A stretch of DNA of 55,033 bases from contig JAYMGJ010000042.1 in NCBI GenBank assembly GCA_037178675.1, positions 1 to 55,033 of the forward strand, written 5' to 3'. Origin of the DNA: Scleroderma bovista. Lineage: Eukaryota; Basidiomycota; Agaricomycetes; Boletales; Sclerodermataceae. Positions 1 through 11,775 of this stretch are shown piece by piece (positions within the stretch are counted from its first letter, which is position 1; every line of letters begins with the position of its first letter). The translations under genes and the position numbers were made by a program. The notes under the pieces were generated by a model. That model ran no database searches and had not been told where the DNA came from. It worked only from the letters and a program-made list of their open reading frames with translations.

Positions 1-26
1 AAATTGGTGATCCTTTGAGTGAGCGG

Positions 27-2369
27 TGTGCGCCTAAGTGAGGGAAGAGGTCAGAACAACCAACAACCAACACCAAATGACAGCAATATGCGAGTGGTGG
101 TCTTCCTTTGCGTTTCTGGTATTTAATGTCCTCAGGGGGATGTGCTGCACGCCTTCAGGCAGGATGCAGGAGGGAAGGGAAGGGCTTCTGATGGGGATGG
201 AATGCGACTGGGGATGGTATTGACTCCTCTTCAGCCTACCACAGTGGTTAGGAAGAGTCCTGGGATAGAAGAGCGATGATAGATTGGCAACAGGGGTGTA
301 ACAGCAGTGATGGAGCAACAGGGAAGCAAGGGGACAGTTCCTGCTTCAAGAATGCGATGGACAGTGATGGGATGGAGTGGACAGTGATGCTAGACTGCGC
401 TTCAGCCTAGAGAAATGATCAGATACAAGATATATCTGATAAACAGCAATATAGGAGCTTTAGGCCAGCACTGGGTGACCTACAAGTCCAAAGACAGAGA
501 TAGAGCTTATAGACAGTGAGGGAGAGTGAATGTGGTCGCTTTATTGAGGGGGAAGCAGACACTTCCTTGCAGCCTTTGGCTGCTGGTTTATATACAGGAG
601 GGGCTGTGGCCCTGTAAGCACAAATGACTAAGTGCTTGGTAAGAGATTGGTAAGAAATTGGTAAGCGATTGATAAGCAGTGTAATCAGGCTGAGTCATCG
701 ATGGGGAGAGCCTGAACAAGCTGCTGAGCCAAGGGAAAGAGCAAAAACATAGGTAAAAAGGGGTGTATAACCAAGAATATGGAAAAATCATTGCATGGGG
801 CCCAAAAGAGAGAGGGGGAAAGCATGGGATGAGTAGATCGAAGCTAAATGAGCATATGCGATGACATAATGCATATGAATCATAGGGGCATGAGTCATGA
901 ATTGATAAGCAGCATGATAAGCATGATTTGAAGGATGATTGGTAAGTGATTGGTAAGGGGAGTAATGGGGATTAGTAATGCCAAGAGGGGATGAATAATG
1001 CGCAGCAGAGTGAGTCAGAGTGAGCCAGAGTGACTCTGTGTGACTCAGAAAGAAGGGAAGCACAACCTATGATTTATTGAACTTTAGATCTGGAGATGAG
1101 CTTCTGAAGCAGTGCCACTGATGGGAGTGGCTGGGGGATAATAAAAGAATTGATCCGACCAGAAGAGCAGTGTCAGGGGGCCTGGAATGACAAGTAGAGT
1201 CACAGCTGGTCACAGAGTGTCACAAATCCCTTGGATTGAGCTTCTGTAGAGCAAAAACGCGAAATTTGGTGCTCCCGAAGTGCAGTCTTCCCTTGAGCAG
1301 TAAGGGGAAGGTTCTGTACTCTATTAGGACTTCTAAGAAGGGTTCTAGAGCACTGTTTCATTCGTGTTTGTTGCGGGATAGCAGGGAAGAGAATCGCAAG
1401 TAGCGGATTCGACGTGTCCAGGGAAGTGAGATGAATGATAGAGGGAGATGGATGTGACAGGACTCTGGGATGAAAGGACCATATGCAGAGGACTCAGGAG
1501 ACACAGAGACGACCAGGTATGAATTTTCAAGTCTAACGATAGACTTGAGACGACCAAAGTATGTGCGCGACGCAGGACTGACGAGGAGAACGCGCTGACC
1601 GAGAATGAGAGGGACTGAGGGAGAAGGCTGGGAAGATATGTACCAGACAGTACACAGGAGCTCAGGGAGAGGCTGTCCCAAGAGCAGGACATAGTTTAGG
1701 TCTGCTGCAATAGCGGAGAAACGTTCCAGAGAAAATGCGGACTCCATAGTGAGTGATGAAGTGGGTGTCTAGATTGCGGGTGGAATATCTCCGTGGGAAA
1801 TGAACAGATTTACGTCGGAACTTGACAGGCAGATAGACCACGGTCTAGGCTCCATGATGGTATAGTCACATGATTGATAGCTTCAAAAATGGCGGAGCTA
1901 TTCAAAATATCGGAATGCCGGCACTGGGCGCCTAAATTTGACATTTGGGCGCTAAAAATGATTCTTCCTTTTCTCCTTTGTTTCTCTATCGTTTCTTCTG
2001 CTTCTTTGGTTGTTCTGGTATGGGAGTTGGACTGCAGTAGGTTGCATTCCTCTCTCATACTGAAATGATCACCAATCCTTGGATTCTTCTGCTTCTTGGC
2101 GGTTCTTGTGCAAGGGATGACTGTCAGACGATGGCATTCATCTCTTGCTCCAGGATAGTCATTCTTGTGCGATAGATGGCTATGACAAGCTTGTATTCAT
2201 CCTTCGCATAAGGATAGTCATGACTTTGCGTGATATGGATAGCGAGGGCTGTCTGTATCCCTCAAGTCGGGACAATCTTTCAACAGATCTTGGGTGTGCG
2301 TTCTTCGCATTAGTTTCATCGGCTAACTTTCTCCATGTCCACAGTACCAAACACGTTTGGTGCGTGACA
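27..2369 (-). mobile_element. 2.34-kb solo LTR (copy A), inserted in gypsy pol leader
   Basis: Read on the minus strand, the element begins TGTCACGCACC (at 2369) and ends GGCGCACA (at 27), so it has TGT...ACA termini. It is flanked by a 4-bp duplication, GCGG at 23-26 and 2370-2373. It is a near-identical inverted copy of 9944-12282. On the minus strand it contains a 129-codon ORF (1747-1358), a TATATAA box near 595 and an AATAAA signal near 541, which is normal LTR anatomy. No internal retroelement domains are attached, so I read it as a solo LTR left by LTR-LTR recombination. At 2.34 kb it is unusually long for a fungal LTR; a short non-autonomous element with these termini is the alternative. 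Confidence 0.75.
1358..1747 (-). CDS. 129-aa ORF inside solo LTR A, unknown product
   Basis: An uninterrupted 129-codon ORF in the 5' third of the LTR. It is preserved without a stop in both LTR copies (the other is at 10562-10951), with only a few substitutions, such as Arg to Cys and Arg to His at CpG codons. I recognise no domain. The protein is rich in Ser and Leu and ends in a basic stretch. The few differences could simply reflect the youth of the copies rather than selection, so it may be a chance ORF. A role as an LTR-encoded protein is speculation. Confidence 0.3.
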   Translation of the reverse strand: MESAFSLERFSAIAADLNYVLLLGQPLPELLCTVWYISSQPSPSVPLILGQRVLLVSPASRTYFGRLKSIVRLENSYLVVSVSPESSAYGPFIPESCHIHLPLSFISLPWTRRIRYLRFSSLLSRNKHE

Positions 2370-2373
2370 GCGG

Positions 2374-3249
2374 GCAGCACAAAGACTTACTGAAGGAGCA
2401 ATGTACTCAGGGGATAATCCATTTCGTCCTATTCGACCAAGTCGTGACCGATTCTTAGTGTACCCAGCAATCGGAGGACGACATGCAATCTATGATAGTG
2501 AACATCACTGGCATGACAGTGATGGAATAATTTTAATTGACACACGTACCTTAATGGATCCAAATCTTCGGCTTGACAGCTGGTATTGGGTCTGTCGAGG
2601 CCTGATATTAAACCGAGAACATGGCGGATGGATTTCCCGCCAGGAACGAATCCGAACTGTTTGGGCTCCTCCAATGGGGACTCCGATCGAAGATTGGATT
2701 GTTTCCTGTTTGGAATGGGATCATTATGGTCTGAGTTTTAGTGGAGAAACTCACCGATTTGAATGTCATCGAATCAATGAAAGTACCTATGAAATAACTG
2801 ACCATGAAATGGGAATACGAGTTCACTTACCTGCATCCAGGGTAATGACTCCAAACTTTAATATTGTGCAATGGTATGCTCAACAATTAAAGCGAATTTT
2901 TGTCGAGATGGTTCCGGAATTTGAACAAAGAAAGTTCCGAGATGATGATAGCGATGATGACAATAATTCCAATAATGGACAGATTAGTACAGTTATGAGA
3001 CAACCAGGAGTTGGGTCACCTTGCCCAACTGATATATGTAATAATCAACCTTCTCGATCTTGTTCTGTACAAAGTATGGTCATGGGACCACAAGAAATTG
3101 AGATATTTGGAATTGAGATCCCTCGTGAAGTTCCCCCGAAGGATCGTATTTCAGCATTACAACGAAATGTGGCGATTACTAAGGATTTCACTCGATTAAT
3201 CCCTAAGCCTATTATTGTTGTAGTACATATTGAGGGGCAACCAGCCTGA
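2374..3249 (+). pseudogene. gypsy gag-pol linker region up to protease, ends in premature TGA
   Basis: This stretch lies upstream of the protease in the chromovirus polyprotein. The ATG at 2401 is probably not a true start: the same frame continues upstream through 2374-2400 and, once the LTR is removed, into bases 1-26. It encodes a Trp/Tyr-rich segment with no domain I can name, an acidic Asp/Asn run (around 2940-2990), and the lead-in to the protease. The TGA at 3247-3249 sits two residues before ALIDTG, where the family has Arg, so it is most simply a CGA codon mutated by C-to-T at a CpG. Confidence 0.65.
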
Positions 3250-4490
3250 GCTTTGATTGATACTGGATCACTCGCAGATTTTATGTCTTTAAATTTAGCA
3301 GAACAGCTAAAGGTCCCAAAGAAACAGCTAAAAAAGCCCCTAACAATTCAGTTAGCGGTACAGGGTTCACAATCGAAGGTAAATTATGGTGTGAATGCTC
3401 AGATTCAGTATCAGGGCACCGACTATAAACGGTACTTTGATGTAATTAATTTACAACACTATGATTTGATCCTAGGAACTCCTTTTTTGTTCCAACATAA
3501 AATTATGATTGGTTTTAATTCTCCTCGAGTAGTGTTAGGAAGTACAGATCCTCTACCTATTGAAGGGACTCAGGTATCTACCTTGGAATCTCGAGCAACC
3601 GAGATTTATAGTGAACAAATAAAAAAAGCTCGAGAACATTTACTAAAAATGGCTAAACCATTATGTGCTCCAGCAGGGACAACAGAATTGCCACCGCTGC
3701 GTGAGATCAATCATACTATTCCTTTAGTGGATGAAAATAAAGTTTATACTTGGCGTCCATCTCGATGCCCTGAGGCATTAAGACCAGCATGGATTGAAAA
3801 GAAAAATGCATATCTATGCTCAGGACGATGGAAAATGACTACCGTGAGAAATACATGTCCTATGTTATTGATTCTGAAAGTTGGAAGCCCAACTCGCCTT
3901 CGAGTAGTTGTAGATTTACGAGAACGAAATCAAAACACTAAAAAATTGTCTTCCCCAATGCCAGACATTGAGGGAATATTACGAAGGGTAGCCAAAAGGC
4001 CTTACCGATCAATAATTGATGGGCAAGATGCCTATGAACAGATCCAAATAGTTCTGGAACATGTGCCACGAACGGCAGTAACTACTCCAGACGGAAATAT
4101 GGTAAGCGAGGTTATACAACAAGGTGACTGTAATGCACCAGCTACTTATCAAGCAGTAATGAATCACATCTTTGGTGAATATATTGGTGTCTTTCTCGAT
4201 GTTTATCTCGATGATATTATTATTTACTCAGATACACTAGAAGACCACATTAAGCATGTGGGTCTCGTACTTTCTATCCTACGAAAACATAAATTTTATC
4301 TTAGTGAAAAGAAGATAAAGTTTCTATGCGAGAAACTTAAAATTCTGGGACGAATTGTTAGTAACAAAGGGATACAGATGGATCCCGAAAAGGTGGATCG
4401 TATCCTTCATTGGAAACCTCCGACAAACCGAACATTATGTTGTGGGTTTATTGGTACAGTTGGGTACCTTGCAGACGACATTTTCAAAAT
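3250..4490 (+). pseudogene. pol: gypsy aspartic protease and reverse transcriptase
   Basis: It begins in the retropepsin domain with the active-site triad in LIDTGSLADFMS, followed by the flap region and the HYDLILGTPFL signature. The reverse transcriptase follows: the VVVDLRERN block, the fingers/palm blocks (IIDGQDAYEQI, QGDCNAPATYQ), and the catalytic YLDDIIIYSD motif near 4205-4232. The frame is open to about 4490. The homology then continues in the +1 frame, consistent with one extra base in the T- or A-runs near 4480-4500. The upstream TGA and this shift mean no intact polyprotein can be made. The copy is probably inactive, although the catalytic residues remain. Confidence 0.85.
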
Positions 4491-5395
4491 ACGAAATTCC
4501 TTTAGGAATTTTGTCAGAAACTTGTGCAGAGACAAAACCCTTTAAATGGGACTTTACTGAACAACGTGCTTTTGAAACAATCAAACAATATGTTGCAGCG
4601 TGTGCACCACACTCACAAATACCATTGGACTATAGTCCCAATCACGATCCCATTTGGATAATGACCGATGCCTGTATAAATGGTGTTGGTGGTGTAATTG
4701 CTCAAGGCCCCAACTGGAAGGGTGCCAAAGTAGCTGCATTTTATTCTGCGAAACTTTCGTCAGCACAACGAAATTATCCGGTTCATGAGCAAGAATTACT
4801 TGCTGGCGTCGAAACAATGCTTAGGCATCGTGACATCCTACAGGGTGTACATTTTATTTGGGTAACAGATCACGAAAGTTTAAAATACTTACTTACCCAG
4901 AAGTCCTTGTCTGGGCGACAAGCACGATGGCTTGAAAAACTATCTGAATTTGACTTTGAAATTCGACACATTCCAGGTACTGACAATTTATTACCTGATG
5001 CTTTGTCACAAATATATGAATTTGACTCACCAGGGACTGTGCGTGCATTGTCCGAATATGTGCAGCACGACCCCACTATTAATCCAATTGGCACATCATT
5101 ATGTGAACTTTTAACAGCGCCCTTGCTTGTGGGGCCTGAGGCACTAGCTTGTATGCCAGATATGCGTTACCCTACAATGGAGGATGACTGGGAGCTTATT
5201 CAACATGAGGAGATATTACCTCCTCCGAAAATGCGCTCTAAACGACCCCTTCCTCCTCCTGCGGAAACAGGCCGACCTGAAACTGGTGCGGAATTTGCAC
5301 GCTGCATGCGCAATCATTTTGTTCTCCTTGGACCAGGACAACGAAAGAAGGGGGGGAAGGGAGCCCCAAAACCTGAAACTCTGAAAACTGTGTAA
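4490..5395 (+). pseudogene. pol: gypsy RNase H domain and connection
   Basis: It continues the RT in a shifted frame. The RT/RNase H junction is followed by an RNase H of Ty3 type: the first catalytic Asp in WIMTDACINGVGG, the Glu in PVHEQELLAG, then the Asp in WVTDHESLKYLL, and the distal HIPGTDNLLPDALS block. The C-terminal tether carries Pro-rich and acidic stretches. The reading frame ends at TAA 5393-5395, after a G-rich run (GGGGGG near 5351-5356) where a length change may have occurred. The downstream integrase lies in a different frame. Confidence 0.8.
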
Positions 5396-5399
5396 AACT

Positions 5400-6608
5400 G
5401 TGAAAGAGAGCACTTGTCAGAATAAAGACAAACCTTTGCCAAGTTTGCCTGAAGATATTGTACGAACAATTCCTGTCACCTATCCACACGTCGAAGGATT
5501 GTTGTTTGAATCAAAAGGGCGTTACATCGAAGACCCAATGTTCCAAAGGATCTTGGACTCACCTCGAGCTTATAAGAACTTTATTGTTTCCGAAGATGGA
5601 ATGATACGACTTAGGTTGTACAACCGCATCGTAATTTGTGTGCCAAATATTAAAATTGGCACCCGACCACTGCAAGAAATGATTGTTGATCAAGCACATT
5701 CGTTGTTAGCACATTTAGGTGCTTATAAAACATTGTCGTACTTACGAGAATTTGTCTGGTGGAGATTTATGGCGAAGGATGTGGAAGCATTCTGTGTGTC
5801 CTGTAAAACATGTCAGCAAAGTAAACCTTCGATGCAGAAGCATTACGGACTTCTGAATCCACTGTCCGTACCTGCTAATCCTTGGGAAGCAATTGGAATT
5901 GACTTCGTTGGACCATTACCTAGCGCAAAGGACCGGAACGGTGAATACGATTCTATTACAGTAATAATTGATTTACTTACTGCTATGGTTCACTTGGTTC
6001 CGAGCCGTGATGACTACACTGCTAAGGATGTAGCCGAACTGATATTTGTTGAGGTGTATCGACACCACGGACTTCCAAGAGCGATTATCAGTGATCGCGA
6101 TGTTCTTTTTACAAGTACCTTTTGGACTCATTTGAATCAGTTAATTGGTGTAAAGATGAAGATGTCCAGTGCATATCACCCAGAGACTGATGGGTCTACC
6201 GAGCGCGCGAACCGAACGGTTGGGCAAATGCTTCGTTCATGCATTGGCCCTACTCAACATGATTGGGTGTTAAAATTACCTGCGATCGAGTTTGCAATCA
6301 ATTCAGCACACTCGGAATCAACTGGTTATGCACCATTTTTCTTGAATACCGGACAGATGCCGCGATCCATGATCTGGAATGCACCTGAAAGCAACGAGTA
6401 TCCGAGCGTCAGAGTTTATGCTCAAAAGATGAAAAATGCACTTATGGCCGCTCATGATGCATTGTTAACTGCACGGGTGAAACAGACTGAGCAAGCAAAC
6501 AAGAAAAGAAGGATGTGCCCCTTCGTCAAGGGGGATTTGGTCTATGTGTCGACGAAGAACGTACGACTTGAGCGTGGGACTTCGAGGAAACTGTTTCCGA
6601 AGTTCATT
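5400..6608 (+). pseudogene. pol: gypsy integrase, N-terminal and core domains, split by DNA transposon
   Basis: It encodes the HHCC zinc domain (HSLLAHLGAYKT, then CVSCKTCQQSKP) and the catalytic core. The DDE residues are D in IGIDFVGPLP, D in ISDRDVLFTS and E in TDGSTERANRT. The GPY/F-type C-terminal part begins in KGDLVYVSTKNVRL and is cut after KLFPKFI at 6608, where the CACTA-type transposon starts. It resumes with GPYLITEDFG after 16963. Codons after 6608 belong to the transposon. This is the best preserved domain of the element; the insertion and the upstream lesions make it non-functional. Confidence 0.88.
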
Positions 6609-6659
6609 CCCAGTGAGAACTGGTTATCACCTGGTATGACGTGGTGTGACAAGATATGA
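6609..6659 (+). repeat. left terminal inverted repeat of CACTA-type element
   Basis: It pairs with 16903-16953. Shared blocks are CCCAGTGA, AACTGG, ACCTGGT, TGACGTGG and AGATATGA. Confidence 0.88.
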
Positions 6660-7217
6660 AATCAATATGAAAAATATGAGGAGGTGTGAGATGAATATGA
6701 CACCTTCCTTTTTTGGGTACTGCGCCCTGCGATACATCCGTCGACTGCATCGTTTACACAGTTGCACCCAGCACAGCGCATCGCATCCACGCACGTACGT
6801 ACTGGTGAGCAGACGCACACACATGCACACACACACGCACTCCACATCTCCGCTCTGCCCTTACTCACACTGTTGCAGCTTTCCTCCACGATGGCCGAGT
6901 CCACTATGGCTTCAAGTGCATGCAGAGGCGAGTACACCTGCGCCTGCGACAAATGTAGCTTCAGACAGCCTCAGAAAGTCTCCAAAGCAACATGGTATCG
7001 CCATGCCAAAGCTACCTCCGAGCAAGCCAAACCTGGAGCAGGGAACCATTCCATCAAGACCAAGGCGGACATCATGCGAGCCATGATCAAAAGGCGGCTA
7101 GAAACGGTCGAAGACGCTCGTCATCACATTGGTCGTCGCAAGCGTGCTCGTCTCCGGAACATAGTAAGTCGTCTTCATCTTACGGAGTTTCAGTCATTGA
7201 CTTGATCTCCAATGTAG

Positions 7218-8134
7218 GAACCGCCACGCACGCCTGGTCTTCCCGACCAACAGCCCGATGCACCTTCCAACGAGGTATGTTACCCGATTTGATTATTTTC
7301 TCTTGGCGATATTGAGATATAGTACCTGTAGGAATTACCGCACGTGCCTGAACTTCTTGAACAACTACCTGATCCACCTTACGAGGTTATGTCGTCCAAA
7401 AACCACATATTTCCCTCAAACTAATGCCGATATCCAATGTAGGGACCGCCACGGATCCATATAATAATGAGGTATTTGTGCAATTCACTTGCATCCTTTC
7501 ACTGATACTGATGACCAACATAGGAATGGGCATGCTCGCCTGATCGTTGGTCCCCGATACCTCCGGATGACGAGCCCGATGAGGTATGTGACCTAATTCA
7601 ATAATATTCTCTTACCGACGCTGACATCTGGCATAGAGACCACCGCCGCTGCCTGATCATCGGTCTCCAGCACCTCCAGGAGATCATGCTGACGAGGTAT
7701 GTTTCCGTGATGCCCTTCCTGCTAGTACTGACGTGCAGTGTAGGAACTACCAGGAATGCCTGAGCATCGGTCCCAAGCACATCCAGAAGAACGCCCCGCT
7801 GAGGTAGGTTGTCCATATCAAATATTTATTGGCTTATACTGATAGCTAACACAGGAACCACCACGAACGCCTGATCGTCAGTCTCTGATGCCTCCAGAAG
7901 ATCACCCAGATGAGGTATGTTGCCCATGTCAGTCGCTTTCTGTTAGTATTGACGTGCAATGAAGGAACCACCACGCACACCTGATCACCGGTCTCCAGCG
8001 CCTCAAGAAGAGCGTCCATCCGAGGTATGTTGCCCATGTCAGTTGTTTTTTGTTAGTATTGACGTGCAATGAAGGAACCATCGCGCACGCCTTCCCCAAT
8101 GCCTCCAGGGGAACACATCAACATAGAGTATCAA
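7218..8134 (+). repeat. tandem exon-intron units in the transposase gene
   Basis: Nine successive units run from 7218. Each opens with a 54-60 bp exon starting GAA-CCA/CTA/TTA or a variant (Glu-Pro-Pro-Arg-Thr-Pro-type). Each exon ends GAG before a gtatgt/gtaggt-like donor. Exons: 7218-7274, 7332-7385, 7443-7471 (degenerate), 7524-7583, 7637-7696, 7744-7803, 7855-7914, 7965-8024, and the start of the long exon at 8075. The last two introns (7915-7964 and 8025-8074) are both 50 bp and differ at only a few positions, showing a recent duplication with a 110-bp period. All intact units are phase 0 and multiples of 3, so each adds about 20 Pro/Glu-rich residues. Confidence 0.8.
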
Positions 8135-10561
8135 CGCAGGCAACGTCCTGTTGTTGACATCATAGCTCTGGCAAGAACTGCTGTCCTTCCATCAATGTGC
8201 CATACCATGGACTTTATATTGGCTCTCAAGAATGCCTCGCTGGATGATCCAATTGCCAAGCTCAGTCGAGATACTCTCCAGAGATTACGGACTCCTCCTG
8301 ATCATGACATTTCCATTGAGGACCGGGGCACCCGCTTCTCTATATCAACATACCTAGCTCTCGAGAATAGCTCTCAGGCTGCTTACAATCGTGTCTGCAA
8401 AGCAGCAAGGAAGGAGTTTTCTGATTCCCGTGGTGTAGACACCCTCCTAAGCTTTCATAATGTCGAAAAAATCATCGCTTCATACACCGGTGTCGTCTCC
8501 GTTGAACATGATATGTGTCGAAAAAGTTGCATCGCGTATACTGGTCCATTTTCCCATCTTGAAGCATGTCCAACTTGTGGTACATCTCGCTGGCAGGAGG
8601 AGAGACTTCAGGGAACCCATGGGCGATCCAAGATTCCTGCTCAAACCTTTACAACCATTCCTATTGGCCCGCAGCTTCAAGCTCTGTACCAGAACAACAA
8701 CAGTGCAGGTGATATGGACTACTTGCGACGACGGACGGAGGAGGTCCTCCAGCAGATACAAGTAACAGGAAGTATCCCTGTCATTGATGATATAGCAATG
8801 GGCTGGGACTATCTTGGCGCCATTCTGGATGGTGATATTAAGCCCCATGACATTGTTCTCATGGTTTCTCTCGATGGAGCGCAGCTATACGATAGCAAAG
8901 AGTCGGACTGTTGGATCTACATCTGGATCATCGTCAATTTACCCCCAGACAAACGCTATCGCAAGCTTCATGTTCGCCCAGGGGGATTTATCCCTGGCCC
9001 CAACAAACCCAAGAATGTCGACTCTTTTCTCTTTCCAGGCGTCCATCACCTCGCGGCCCTCCAAGCCGAGGGTCTCCCCATCTGGAATGCTCGGACGGAC
9101 TCACGGTACCTCTCCGATCTCTACCTGATTTTCACTACTGCAGATGGACCAGGCCTTGTGTATTGGAATGGGATGGTGGGTCACAGCGGGAAGAACGGTT
9201 GTCGCATGTATTGTGGAATCCCCAGCAGATGAAAAACGAGAGGGAAACACTACTATCCAGTCCTACTCAAGCCTCGCGACCGCTGTACCCAAGGTAGTGA
9301 TCACCCAGACATCGATGTCTTTAAGCTCCCGCCTGGTGGATGTGCCGAATATGCCGACCATCTCCAGACCATCGTTTCCGTGCCCAACCAGACGCAGTGG
9401 GACAAGCAGAAGACAAAAACTGGCCTAACCAAGCCCCCTCTCATTCTCGCACTCCCACCAACCCGATCGCTTGGTGTCCCTTTGTGCATGACAACCGATA
9501 TCATGCACCTTGCTGGAAATATTAGTGACCTCTTGATCTCTCTCTGGCGTGCTACCATTGATCATGCTGCAGACGACCCAGCAGACTGGCCATGGGCAGT
9601 GCTGTCGGACGAGGACGTCTGGCTCGCCCATGGCAAAGCTGTTGAGCGTGCAGGTAATCATCTTCCCAGCTCTTACGATCGCAAACCTCGCAACATCGCT
9701 GAGAAGATCAATACCCAGTACAAGACCTGGGAGTTCCAGCTGTACATATTCAGCCTTGCTCCCATCCTACTCTACAATGTTTTGCCAATGGAATACTGGG
9801 CTAACTACTGCAAATTAGTGCGCGGATTTCAGATAATGTGCCAAAGTGCATTGTCGAAGGAGGAGCTTCTTGATGCCCACGCATTGCTGTGCAGCTGGGA
9901 ACATGAGTTTGAGCTAATTTATTACAGGCTACAGGAATCGCGTTGTCACGCACCAAACGTGTTTGGTACTGTGGACATGGAGAAAGTTAGCCGATGAAAC
10001 TAATGCAAAGAATGCACACCCAAGATCTGTTGAAAGATTGTCCCGACTTGAGGGATACAGACAGCCCTCGCTATCCATATCACGCAAAGTCATGACTATC
10101 CTTATGCGAAGGATGAATACAAGCTTGTCATAGCCATCTATCGCACAAGAATATCCTGGAGCAAGAGATGAATGCCATCGTCTGGCAGTCATCCCTCGCA
10201 CAAGAACCGCCAAGAAGCAGAAGAATCCAAGGATTGATGATCATTTCAGTATGAGAGAGGAATGCAACCTACTGCAGTCCAACTCCCATACCAGAACAAC
10301 CAAAGAAGCAGAAGAAACGATAGAGAAACAAAGGAGAAAAGGAAGAATCATTTTTAGCGCCCAAATGTCAAATTTAGGCGCCCAGTGCCGGCATTCCGAT
10401 ATTTTGAATAGCTCCGCCATTTTTGAAGCTATCAATCATGTGACTATACCATCATGGAGCCTAGACCATGGTCTATCTGCCTGTCAAGTTCCGACATAAA
10501 TCTGTTCATTTCCCACGGAGATATTCCACCCGCAATCTAGACACCCACTTCATCACTCACT

Positions 10562-10951
10562 ATGGAGTCCGCATTTTCTCTGGAATGTTTCTCCGCTATT
10601 GCAGCAGACCTCAATTATGTCCTGCTCTTGGGACAGCCTCTCCCTGAGCTCCTGTGTACTGTCTGGTACATATCTTCCCAGCCTGCTCCCTCAGTCCCTC
10701 TTGTTCTCGGTCAGCGCATTCTCCTTGTCAGTCCTGCGTCGCACACATACTTTGGTCGTCTCAAGTCTATTGTTAGACTTGAAAATTCATACCTGGTCGT
10801 CTCTGTGTCTCCTGAGTCCTCTGCATATGGTCCTTTCATCCCAGAGTCCTGTCACATCCATCTCCCTCTATCATTCATCTCACTTCCCTGGACACGTCGA
10901 ATCCGCTACTTGCGATTCTCTTCCCTGCTATCCCGCAACAAACACGAATGA
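10562..10951 (+). CDS. 129-aa ORF inside solo LTR B, unknown product
   Basis: Counterpart of the minus-strand ORF at 1358-1747; it is intact and the same length. The few differences include CGT-to-TGT (Arg to Cys) and CGC-to-CAC (Arg to His), both CpG transitions in this copy. No recognised domain. It is listed because it is open in both copies, but its coding status is unproven. Confidence 0.3.
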   Translation: MESAFSLECFSAIAADLNYVLLLGQPLPELLCTVWYISSQPAPSVPLVLGQRILLVSPASHTYFGRLKSIVRLENSYLVVSVSPESSAYGPFIPESCHIHLPLSFISLPWTRRIRYLRFSSLLSRNKHE

Positions 10952-11699
10952 AACAGTGCTCTAGAACCCTTCTTAGAAGTCCTAATAGAGTACAGAACCT
11001 TCCCCTTACTGCTCAAGGGAAGACTGCACTTCGGGAGCACCAAATTTCGCGTTTTTGCTCTACAGAAGCTCAATCCAAGGGATTTGTGACACTCTGTGAC
11101 CAGCTGTGACTCTACTTGTCATTCCAGGCCCCCTGACACTGCTCTTCTGGTCGGATCAATTCTTTTATTATCCCCCAGCCACTCCCATCAGTGGCACTGC
11201 TTCAGAAGCTCATCTCCAGATCTAAAGTTCAATAAATCATAGGTTGTGCTTCCCTTCTTTCTGAGTCACACAGAGTCACTCTGGCTCACTCTGACTCACT
11301 CTGCTGCGCATTATTCATCCCCTCTTGGCATTACTAATCCCCATTACTCCCCTTACCAATCACTTACCAATCATCCTTCAAATCATGCTTATCATGCTGC
11401 TTATCAATTCATGACTCATGCCCCTATGATTCATATGCATTATGTCATCGCATATGCTCATTTAGCTTCGATCTACTCATCCCATGCTTTCCCCCTCTCT
11501 CTTTTGGGCCCCATGCAATGATTTTTCCATATTCTTGGTTATACACCCCTTTTTACCTATGTTTTTGCTCTTTCCCTTGGCTCAGCAGCTTGTTCAGGCT
11601 CTCCCCATCGATGACTCAGCCTGATTACACTGCTTATCAATCGCTTACCAATTTCTTACCAATCTCTTACCAAGCACTTAGTCATTTGTGCTTACAGGG

Positions 11700-11775
11700 C
11701 CACAGCCCCTCCTGTATATAAACCAGCAGCCAAAGGCTGCAAGGAAGTGTCTGCTTCCCCCTCAATAAAGCGACC
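11700..11775 (+). promoter_or_regulatory. LTR TATA box and polyadenylation signal (copy B)
   Basis: TATATAA at about 11715 is followed about 45 bp later by AATAAA, and then by a T/C-rich stretch. The arrangement matches an LTR U3/R/U5 core. The same signals are on the minus strand of copy A near 595 and 541. Confidence 0.5.

Noticed and set aside
34..1063. Several ORFs of 60-115 codons inside the solo LTRs
   Set aside because: Apart from the 129-codon ORF they are short, low-complexity and shadow one another; the copy at 10241-12271 shows they are simply mirrored.
2401..2403. ATG at 2401 as the true start of the gypsy protein
   Set aside because: The same frame is open upstream and runs through the LTR insertion site into bases 1-26.
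6646..7205. Overlapping ORFs at the left end of the CACTA-type element
   Set aside because: Only the frame starting at 6891 has a zinc-finger start and proper donor; the others are shadows.
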